A stretch of 64,000 nucleotides of DNA from positions 124,001 through 188,000 of the forward strand of contig CANKBS010000003.1 of NCBI GenBank assembly GCA_947480015.1, written 5' to 3'. Position 1 is the stretch's first letter; every line of letters starts with the position of its first letter. This stretch comes from Sphingobacteriaceae bacterium. GTDB lineage: Bacteria; Bacteroidota; Bacteroidia; B-17B0; Aurantibacillaceae. Both the position numbers and the translations under genes were made by a program. The notes under the pieces are model-generated. The model did no database searches. It saw nothing but the letters and a program-made list of their open reading frames with translations, and had not been told where the DNA came from. Below, in pieces: positions 57,468-64,000 of this stretch.

Positions 57468-58109
57468 ATGCTACATTCATTTTTAGACTTTTTCCTTCAT
57501 CTAGATAAACATCTTGCTGAAATAATGCAGAACTATCAGGGAACTACTTATTTCATTTTATGTCTTATAATTTTCTGCGAGACTGGTTTAGTTGCAACAC
57601 CTTTTTTACCTGGCGACTCCCTGCTTTTTGCTGCGGGTATGCTAACTGCAAGTACAGGGATATTGAATATTTGGTTATTAATACCACTTTTATTCATCGC
57701 TGCAATTCTTGGTGACAATGTAAATTATTTCGTAGGAAGATTTTTTGGCGAAAAAGTTTTCGAAATCAAGTTCCTTAAGAGATTTATAAAAAGGGAGTAT
57801 TTAGATAAAACCCACGCCTTTTACGAAAAACATGGAGGCAAAACAATAATAATGGCCCGCTTCGTTCCTATTGTTAGGACCTTTGCTCCGTTTGCAGCTG
57901 GGCTTGGTAAAATGAATTACTCAAAATACATTACATTCTGTTTAGCTGGAGGAATTCTTTGGGTTAGTCTACTCTCACTTTGTGGTTACTACTTAGGTAA
58001 TATACCTGTAATTAAGAACAACTTTGAAAAAGTAATTCTTGGAATCATATTCATCTCAGTTATCCCAATTCTTTTTTCTGCTATAAAAGGCAGAATGACC
58101 AAGGCTTAA
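57468..58109 (+). CDS. DedA-family membrane protein
   Basis: 213 residues. Hydrophobic segments at about 26-46, 52-80, 140-160, 165-200. DedA hallmarks: FCETGLVATPFLPGDSLLFAAG, GDNVNYFVGRFFG and FYEKHGGKTIIMARFVPIVRTFAPFAAG. The family includes phospholipid scramblase-like/undecaprenyl phosphate carriers. Last of the operon started by the TPR gene. A terminator follows. Confidence 0.92.
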   Translation: MLHSFLDFFLHLDKHLAEIMQNYQGTTYFILCLIIFCETGLVATPFLPGDSLLFAAGMLTASTGILNIWLLIPLLFIAAILGDNVNYFVGRFFGEKVFEIKFLKRFIKREYLDKTHAFYEKHGGKTIIMARFVPIVRTFAPFAAGLGKMNYSKYITFCLAGGILWVSLLSLCGYYLGNIPVIKNNFEKVILGIIFISVIPILFSAIKGRMTKA

Positions 58110-58474
58110 AAAGAACTTGTAATTAAATCAAAAAGGTCGCTCTAATCGGGCGACTTTCTTTTTGCTTATTATTTAATTTATGAAGCTAGTGGCTTCCAAA
58201 AAAAATGAAAACAGATTTCTCATCCATTCCCCATTCGATTGGAAATAGCAGATTCCAGACCAAAAGCCGTTTGCTTTAAGCCAAATTGATTTATTAATCA
58301 TCTTAATGCGCTTGCCCTTTTAACTTATGATTAATATCACTTATGGCCCTATATTCGCTTAGTTTGTCTCATAAAATTAAAACCCCCTACAAATTGTATG
58401 TTCCTTATTTTTTTCGCATTTTTAGGGTTTAATGACAAAACTCGAATTGTAGGCTAACCCATAGAATCTCCACC
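58110..58474. other. intergenic region between dedA and the protease gene
   Basis: 365 bp. It holds the dedA terminator and, near 58386-58395 and 58445-58453, a weak interrupted inverted repeat CCTACAAATT/AATTGTAGG. I see no coding frame, RNA gene or further promoter I would call. Confidence 0.5.
58132..58163 (+). terminator. intrinsic terminator after dedA
   Basis: AAAGGTCGC, 8-nt loop, GCGACTTT (imperfect), then T-rich tail. Confidence 0.65.
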
Positions 58475-60115
58475 ATGATTAAATACCTTTATTTTACTCT
58501 TTTTTTCACACTCTGTTTATTTACCGCATTTTCTCAAAATGATAAACGAAAAATTTACTTTGATAAATCAGGCAAATCCTGTCCTGAGGGTATGGCTTAC
58601 TATTACAGGCAACAAACCGATACCAGCGCATATTACCGATCTTTTTACAGCTCTAACGACAAGCTGTATTTTGAAGGTGCCATAACCGCCGCCAGCAATG
58701 ATGACGAAAATAAAAATGAATATAAAGGCAATTGCCACTGGTACTTTAAAAATGGCAATTTAAAATACCTCAAATCATACAATGATAAAGGCGTTGAAGT
58801 AGGCATCTCAAAATATTATTACGAGTCGGGTAAAATTTGGAAAGAAATTGAATTAGAAAACGGAAAAATAAAAAACAGCACCTATTCCGAATACAACGAA
58901 GACGGTGCCAGAAACGTTATTTTTGAAGACCATTTTAACAATAACTACAATGAATGGGATTTATACATGAGCAATAAAAGCCTCTCGGGTATAGGTAATG
59001 GCGTTTTTGAAATTGAAGCGCTCACCAAAGAAGGAACTTCCAGATATATCAACATTCCCGTAAATTCTAAAAGTTATGCGGTTGAAGCTACCTTAACTAT
59101 AAAAGACTTAAAAGAAGGATCAAAAGTTGGACTCCTATATGGATTCAAGGATTGGCAAAACTATCACTATTTCGCTATTTCAAAAAAAGGCGTTTTTATT
59201 GGTAGTGTTTATGAAGGCATTAATTCGACTGACGTAGATGCCATGTTTTCAAATAACATTAATGCCATTGAAGATAACAACCTAAAAGTAATTTGTAATG
59301 GTGAGAAGAATTATTTTTCGATAAACGGTGAAATACAATATACCTGCAACCTCAACAGGCTTTATGGCAATAACTTTGGGTTTATTGCCAGTGGTAAAAG
59401 CAAAACCAAAATAGACGAATTCATTGTGAAAGGTATGGATGCGGGTAAGGCTTCTCGAACCGAAACCTCGCCTTCGGATGTTAATATTAAAGCAACAGGC
59501 TCGGGACTGTTATTAAGTGCTAGTGGTTACTTTATCACGAATCATCACGTGGTAGAACATTCATCTACCTTTTTAGTTGAAATAAATGAGAACTCAACGA
59601 AAAAAACCTATTCAGCTGTGTTAGTGACGCAGGATAAAGAAAATGATTTAGCCATATTAAAAATTAATGATGGTGCTTTTGAAAAATTGACCCCACTCAA
59701 ATACTCGTTTAAACTAAGCGGTCAATTGGATGTTGGAGCTACCGCATTTACCATTGGCTATCCCATGGCATTAAATGGTATGGGCAAAGAAGCTAAATTT
59801 ACCGATGGTAAAATAAGTGCCAAAACCGGTTATGATGGGGCTATAAATTCCTTTCAAACAACCATTCCTGTTCAACCGGGTAATAGTGGCGGTCCTGTAT
59901 TTAATACCGATGGTCAATTAATAGGATTAATAAATGCGAGTATTCGGAATGCCGACAATGTTTCATATGCCATTAAATTAAATTACATCAAAAATTTAAT
60001 CGAACTATTACCCGATAATTTGGATTTGCCGACCGACAATGTGAATAGTGCCCTTACTTTAGAAGAAAAGATTAAGGTATTAACCAATTATGTTGTTTTA
60101 GTAAAAGTAAAATAA
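58475..60115 (+). CDS. secreted MORN - laminin G-like - trypsin-fold protease
   Basis: 546 residues. Signal peptide (1-20, ending FSQ). MORN-type repeats at about 65-145 (HWYFKNGNLKYLKSY, SKYYYESGKIWKEI). A beta-sandwich of laminin-G/DUF1080 type (about 150-320; FEDHFNNNYNEWDLY, YAVEATLTIKDL). C-terminal trypsin-like domain (about 340-515) with His358 (TNHHVV), Asp391 (NDLAIL) and Ser471 (QPGNSGGPV), the complete DegP/HtrA-like triad. No PDZ domain follows. The fusion of repeat, sandwich and protease is unusual. It ends 5 bp before the 270-residue outer-membrane gene. Confidence 0.88.
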   Translation: MIKYLYFTLFFTLCLFTAFSQNDKRKIYFDKSGKSCPEGMAYYYRQQTDTSAYYRSFYSSNDKLYFEGAITAASNDDENKNEYKGNCHWYFKNGNLKYLKSYNDKGVEVGISKYYYESGKIWKEIELENGKIKNSTYSEYNEDGARNVIFEDHFNNNYNEWDLYMSNKSLSGIGNGVFEIEALTKEGTSRYINIPVNSKSYAVEATLTIKDLKEGSKVGLLYGFKDWQNYHYFAISKKGVFIGSVYEGINSTDVDAMFSNNINAIEDNNLKVICNGEKNYFSINGEIQYTCNLNRLYGNNFGFIASGKSKTKIDEFIVKGMDAGKASRTETSPSDVNIKATGSGLLLSASGYFITNHHVVEHSSTFLVEINENSTKKTYSAVLVTQDKENDLAILKINDGAFEKLTPLKYSFKLSGQLDVGATAFTIGYPMALNGMGKEAKFTDGKISAKTGYDGAINSFQTTIPVQPGNSGGPVFNTDGQLIGLINASIRNADNVSYAIKLNYIKNLIELLPDNLDLPTDNVNSALTLEEKIKVLTNYVVLVKVK

Positions 60116-60120
60116 ACGCT

Positions 60121-60933
60121 ATGAAATTTATCCATATACTCCTCACTTTTCTGTTTATTACCACTTTTTCGAAAGTGATTCAGGGCCAAGAAGCGATTGA
60201 AGATCCGAATATTAAACTTGATAAAAAGTACACACCAAATCAAAATTCCGTTTTCAGTAGTAACTCAAAACACTCGGGTAGTGCGGTAAGTTCAGGCGAC
60301 ATTACAATAAAAAACTTAGTGAAATTTTGCCCTACAGCACTATTCAGACAAAAAGCCATTTTATATTATGAATTCGATCTGATAAATGGTTTAACGCTAA
60401 ACGCTGGCGTTGGTAAATCATTTGGCGAGGACTTTTTTCAAAAAACCTACCTTTCTACCTTACTCGTAGATGTAAACGCTAACAGATTAAGTTTAGATAA
60501 TGTTTTTAATAATTCCACTTATACCAGTGGCAGCATTTTTTTAACCGGTGGAATAAAGTACTATTTCACAGGCACTGCCTTTGATGGAAACTTTATGCAA
60601 TTCAACTACTCGCATGAAAAAATGGATTACACCTTAAACGCCAACGTTAATAGCGCCACGGTAATTGGCGACGATCGCGTGATGAATTTTAAGGTCAGTT
60701 CATTTAATTTTGGATATGGTTACACCATGTTGAGTGGGCCAAAAAACAATTTTTCACACGAATTTTTTATGGGTTGCGGTGTCCGATTTGTTACCTATTC
60801 TGAATTTGAAATGTCGACTAACTTTAGCAGTTCTTACAATGCTTCTCAAACCTATACTAAAACCGGAGGAGAGCTCAAAGCACGTATTTTCCCGTCGGTT
60901 AATATGAGTTATTTATTTGGATTCGGATTTTAA
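60121..60933 (+). CDS. outer-membrane beta-barrel-like protein
   Basis: 270 residues. Signal peptide (IHILLTFLFITTFSKVIQGQ). Strand-rich body (LTLNAGVGKSFGEDFFQ, SIFLTGGIKYYFTG, FNFGYGYTMLSG) and a terminal aromatic end (YLFGFGF), as in outer-membrane barrels. It starts 5 bp after the secreted protease and should be cotranscribed. It could be a porin or a receptor tied to the protease. Confidence 0.66.
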   Translation: MKFIHILLTFLFITTFSKVIQGQEAIEDPNIKLDKKYTPNQNSVFSSNSKHSGSAVSSGDITIKNLVKFCPTALFRQKAILYYEFDLINGLTLNAGVGKSFGEDFFQKTYLSTLLVDVNANRLSLDNVFNNSTYTSGSIFLTGGIKYYFTGTAFDGNFMQFNYSHEKMDYTLNANVNSATVIGDDRVMNFKVSSFNFGYGYTMLSGPKNNFSHEFFMGCGVRFVTYSEFEMSTNFSSSYNASQTYTKTGGELKARIFPSVNMSYLFGFGF

Positions 60934-61074
60934 ATTGATTGTTTTACACATGCTTGTATTTTGTTTATGGTCCATTTGTTTTATTCTCATTTTAAGAACT
61001 TTCTCGTTAGATTAGTCATTCCACGTTTTGCTAAATAAATTTTATTGTTACATTTAAAAAAAAATAAACCCTTT

Positions 61075-62844
61075 ATGAAAAAAATAGTTAGTGTATTATG
61101 TCTGTTATTTCTTGTGAGTAACTCCTTTGCCCAATCCATTGATGTTAAATGGAGTGATCAATTACAGTATGATAATAAGTTAGATGGTTTTTTTGACTTA
61201 TATCTCGGAACCAATAACAATTACATTTATGCCAAGTTCAGTAACCTTGCTATAAACCCTAAAAAGAATAATAAAAAAGTAAAAATTCTGGCCTTTGATA
61301 AAAACACCATGAAAAAGGTTGGTGATTCAGAATTGAAAGGTTATTCAGGTTCTGCCAAAGAAAGCGAATTAGACTATTACAAAAGCATTATCTTAAATGA
61401 CATCATTTATGTATTATGGACAAAAAAAGCTAAGAATACCATTGAACTTTATGCTCAATCATTTGATGCGAAATTAAAACGCGTAAATAAGCTTAAAAAG
61501 GTTTACGAAGTAAGCACAGCAAAAGGTGCTGTTGAAAAACTCGTTGTTATTTACAATAAAGATCATAATAACAGTATCCTAATTGTTAAAGAATTTCCGG
61601 TGGCCAAAGATGGTGACAATTTAAAAATTGAATACAAATTAATGGGTTCTGATTTTAATTTCGTTTCTGCTAAACAAGTAACACTTCCAATCACCATCAC
61701 AAAAAGACGCATGGGTATTTTTGGTGGAGGCTCTGATAATTTCAACAACAACATTTGTGGGTATGAGTTTGGCGATGACGGCAACTTATATGTGCAAGAA
61801 ACGATTAAAATGAGTGACGAAGAAAAGCAGAACTTAAAACGAGGAGAAACATCGTCATACACCGAAATCATGCAAATTCAATTGGAATCAGGTAATTTGG
61901 AAGAGTTCCGATTAAAATTCCCAAGAAAAAACACCTTTAACTTTTCTTCCATTGTTACCAAAGATGGTGTGAAATTATATGGCTTTTTCAGCGATTTGGA
62001 TAAGGACGAGAAAGGTAGAGATACCCATGGAACCTTTTACATTTCGTTAGATAACAAAACCTTTAAAGTAAAAGAAACCAAGTTTTCATATTTCGATAAA
62101 GCGTTCTTAGATGTTTTATATGCGGCTGATAAGGAGAATCAAAAAAAGGGAAAGGGTTTATTTAAAGGTAAAAAAGCAAAAGAATCAGATAACGAAAGTA
62201 TTGACGATAATTATGTGATTGAACAAGTAATTGCAGATGGGAGTGACATTGTTTTGTTTTGTTCGATTATGAGAAATTGGGAAAGAACTGTTTGTACATC
62301 AAGTGGCAATGGTCAACAAACCTGTCGTACGTATTATTACTGTACGAAAAGTAATGTCACTTCTTTTAAACTTAACTCGGCGGGTGATATCGTTTGGGCA
62401 AAAAATTTAGACAGACAAATAACGTATGAAAGATGGAATGTATACGATGTGAGTGTTGTAAAACAAGATAACAGTTATTATGTGGTGTATGGGTCGGCAT
62501 TTCAAGCAAACGCCACGAAAAAAAATAGAAGGTCTAAAAAATCAAGTTCACAAATGGTTGACAGATTAGAATATGCCGTGTTTGCAAGCAGTAATGGAGA
62601 CTACAAAAAAAATGAATACCAGGTAAACGGATTGAGTGTAAAAAGCAAGGATAAAAAATTCATTAAACAATCGGAAATTGATGTGTTTGATAATAAAATG
62701 TACACCAACTGCGCGAAAAATAAATTAAAGCCCACCACCTTTATCGCCTGTTTATGTCCGCCCGTATTTTACGTATTATTAATGTCCGGTAATTCTAAAA
62801 AAGGAACCGGTTATCTAGGCACTATTGAACCCTTAAGGAAATAG
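61075..62844 (+). CDS. large exported protein of unknown function
   Basis: 589 residues from the ATG at 61075, which gives the signal peptide MKKIVSVLCLLFLVSNSFAQ. Beta-rich body; one Cys cluster (around CTSSGNGQQTC) near residue 415 and a basic patch KGKGLFKGKKAK. No family recognised. It ends 22 bp inside the 3' end of the convergent minus-strand gene. Its terminator is the palindrome at 62871. Separate from the upstream protein by 141 bp. Confidence 0.62.
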   Translation: MKKIVSVLCLLFLVSNSFAQSIDVKWSDQLQYDNKLDGFFDLYLGTNNNYIYAKFSNLAINPKKNNKKVKILAFDKNTMKKVGDSELKGYSGSAKESELDYYKSIILNDIIYVLWTKKAKNTIELYAQSFDAKLKRVNKLKKVYEVSTAKGAVEKLVVIYNKDHNNSILIVKEFPVAKDGDNLKIEYKLMGSDFNFVSAKQVTLPITITKRRMGIFGGGSDNFNNNICGYEFGDDGNLYVQETIKMSDEEKQNLKRGETSSYTEIMQIQLESGNLEEFRLKFPRKNTFNFSSIVTKDGVKLYGFFSDLDKDEKGRDTHGTFYISLDNKTFKVKETKFSYFDKAFLDVLYAADKENQKKGKGLFKGKKAKESDNESIDDNYVIEQVIADGSDIVLFCSIMRNWERTVCTSSGNGQQTCRTYYYCTKSNVTSFKLNSAGDIVWAKNLDRQITYERWNVYDVSVVKQDNSYYVVYGSAFQANATKKNRRSKKSSSQMVDRLEYAVFASSNGDYKKNEYQVNGLSVKSKDKKFIKQSEIDVFDNKMYTNCAKNKLKPTTFIACLCPPVFYVLLMSGNSKKGTGYLGTIEPLRK

Positions 62845-63646
62845 GATATTTTTCTAACACTTTTTTTACATTAAGCTCGCAAGTACTTGCGAGCTTAATT
62901 TTTTGCCGAGTTTCTGATTTATAAAACAACGTTTCGGTTAGTTTTATATTTCCGGTGTAAAACTTTAAACCCAGCCCACTTCCCCAAAGTGCAGCATTTA
63001 CATACAAGCCGTAATCAAGTAAACGAATAACAGCATAAACCGAACCAGCTGTTAAGGCTAAAGAAACTAAGCCTTTAAATGCATAACCGTTCATAAGGCT
63101 TCCCGAACCCGGCAAAATGGTAGAAGATAGCAGATAAAAATTAAGATGCTTTTTAGAGTAGGTTGCCACTTCTTTAAAACAAGCTAAACAGGTAAACAAA
63201 CTATCCTTTAAACTTAGTTGCCGTATTTGTTTTCCGGTGCTACTCGTATCATCATATTTATTTATAAAAACAGAAAGTAATTGAAATTCAAGGGAGCTGT
63301 CTTTTTTAAAGGCTTCGAATTCGGCTAAATAAAATCGTGCGTAATTGATATCACTGTTTAAATACGCAATTACTGCGGCATTCCATAAGAAGTTCTCTTT
63401 TAAACGTGCTGTTGGGATTGACTTTATTGTGACGCGTTTTATTTCTTTTAAAACCGCCTCATCCAAATTATTATGTTGCAAATAATAATTAATTTTTTTA
63501 ATGAGTATGCCCTGCTTCAACGAATCGTTTGTGTTTTTAAAATAAACGAATTCATACTGCATCAAACTGTCTTTACACGCATTTTGAGCATGTAAGCGCC
63601 TGATACTGATGAGGCAAAAACTAATTATAAGAATTCGTAGCATCAA
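62822..63646 (-). CDS. membrane protein of unknown function
   Basis: 274 residues. Signal/anchor at N-terminus (MMLRILIISFCLISIRRLHAQN). A helical middle, then TILPGSGSLMNGYAFKGLVSLALTAGSVYAVIRLL near 178-215 as membrane hairpin. It overlaps the upstream gene on the same strand by 26 bp and the convergent 61075 gene by 23 bp. Its last part is made by the palindromic terminator. Similar PGxGxL...G segment occurs in the next gene. Confidence 0.68.
   Translation of the reverse strand: MMLRILIISFCLISIRRLHAQNACKDSLMQYEFVYFKNTNDSLKQGILIKKINYYLQHNNLDEAVLKEIKRVTIKSIPTARLKENFLWNAAVIAYLNSDINYARFYLAEFEAFKKDSSLEFQLLSVFINKYDDTSSTGKQIRQLSLKDSLFTCLACFKEVATYSKKHLNFYLLSSTILPGSGSLMNGYAFKGLVSLALTAGSVYAVIRLLDYGLYVNAALWGSGLGLKFYTGNIKLTETLFYKSETRQKIKLASTCELNVKKVLEKYPISLRVQ
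62871..62904 (+). terminator. perfect 28-bp palindrome acting as terminator of the 61075 gene
   Basis: Positions 62871-62898 form a perfect palindrome (TTAAGCTCGCAAGT and its complement), followed by six T on the plus strand. It lies inside the 3' coding region of the convergent minus-strand gene. No T run is present in the minus-strand direction. Confidence 0.8.
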
Positions 63647-64000
63647 TGATAAATTGTTTTTTACGTTCTTTTTTTAAATCTAAAATCGCTTTATAACTGC
63701 CATAAATATTTGACAAGTAAAACACCGAAAAGGCGCCTATATTGATGATGCTCAGTGGGTGTTGAATGCCTAATTTGTATGAACTTTCGATGCTTTGGGC
63801 GGCATATGCGGCGTTGAGTAAAAAGGTAGTGCCAAATGAACGTGCTTTTCCGGCATATAATTTTCCTAATCCCGGCACCAGTGTAGATAAGAAGGCCGCT
63901 ACAATCGGTTTTTTATGGTATATTTTTTTGTAGCTACCATAACTTTTTTGCAGCTCTTCGGGAAAATCTTCTTTTGTAAATAAATTGGGATTGATGGCCG
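63621..64000 (-). CDS. membrane protein, 5' end outside window
   Basis: About 126 codons visible; the frame runs open to the window edge (first full codon at 63998), so the GTG at 63878 is not the true start. Sequence: ...KKPIVAAFLSTLVPGLGKLYAGKARSFGTTFLLNAAYAAQ, then a second hydrophobic hairpin and a basic C-terminus (DLKKERKKQF). It shares with the downstream gene the pattern S-T-x-x-P-G-x-G-x-L-x-x-G followed by two hydrophobic segments. The last 26 bp overlap that gene. Confidence 0.65.
   Translation of the reverse strand, partial: AINPNLFTKEDFPEELQKSYGSYKKIYHKKPIVAAFLSTLVPGLGKLYAGKARSFGTTFLLNAAYAAQSIESSYKLGIQHPLSIINIGAFSVFYLSNIYGSYKAILDLKKERKKQFIIDATNSYN

Overview
The window looks like chromosome of a low-GC member of the Bacteroidota. 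The evidence is a T9SS type A sorting domain, a FecI/FecR sigma/anti-sigma pair, a hybrid-length 'propeller' sensor kinase with its LytTR regulator, many SusC-free lipoproteins with Bacteroidota-type lipoboxes, promoters of the TTG-N19/21-TAnnTTTG kind, and several TTG/GTG starts without Shine-Dalgarno sequences. I see no tRNA, rRNA, CRISPR array, prophage or insertion sequence. Most genes are housekeeping. Accessory character is concentrated around 12.2-14.7 kb, 21.9-23.5 kb, 30.4-35.5 kb, 39.4-40.7 kb and 58.4-64 kb.

Layout. 0-7 kb: 3' end of purC, a secreted EEP-fold nuclease/phosphatase-like protein, then a minus-strand series with pckA, lipoproteins, a DUF423 membrane protein, peptide deformylase and guaB. 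7.2-11 kb: LytTR response regulator and a 1002-residue propeller histidine kinase, divergent from idi. 11.7-15.8 kb: a degenerate receiver protein, two small unknown genes, a truncated FecR and its ECF sigma factor, then a monooxygenase-like protein and a DUF62 SAM hydrolase. 15.9-23 kb: PhoH ATPase, an exported unknown protein, and a minus-strand sugar-nucleotide operon (Ugd, UXS, DegT aminotransferase, thioesterase) whose first gene, an acyltransferase-3, is a frameshifted pseudogene. 23-26.5 kb: structured non-coding DNA, dnaA, 3-hydroxyacyl-CoA dehydrogenase and an unknown protein.

26.5-31.5 kb: minus-strand operon of lipoprotein, SxxK serine hydrolase and ACMSD-like amidohydrolase, a MerR regulator and another lipoprotein. 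31.5-35.5 kb: a DUF2279 protein and a four-gene ECF sigma operon (sigma, membrane anti-sigma-like protein with four VPxxYF repeats, periplasmic Spy-like protein, putative outer-membrane protein). 35.5-40.7 kb: small membrane protein, the fused mutase IcmF, and an AAA_14/DUF4143 ATPase preceded by three phased 16-bp operators. 40.8-45.6 kb: WbpP/TviC-like epimerase, TPR-SpoIIE phosphatase, low-complexity exported protein and a small P-loop kinase whose start codon lies inside a hairpin.

45.7-50.5 kb: YwqK-like MORN protein, mnmA, fabD, outer-membrane protein and alanine dehydrogenase. 50.6-54.8 kb: T9SS cargo protein, anmK and acyl-CoA dehydrogenase. 54.9-58.1 kb: a tight operon of TPR protein, phosphosulfolactate synthase-like protein, rhodanese and DedA. 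58.5-64 kb: secreted MORN-lamininG-like-trypsin protease, outer-membrane protein, large exported protein, then two convergent membrane proteins, the last cut by the window end.

The strongest non-standard signal is the phased triple operator at 39493-39572. It overlaps the predicted promoter of the DUF4143 ATPase, which would be transcribed with little or no leader. All functional assignments are from reading motifs; no database search was run.
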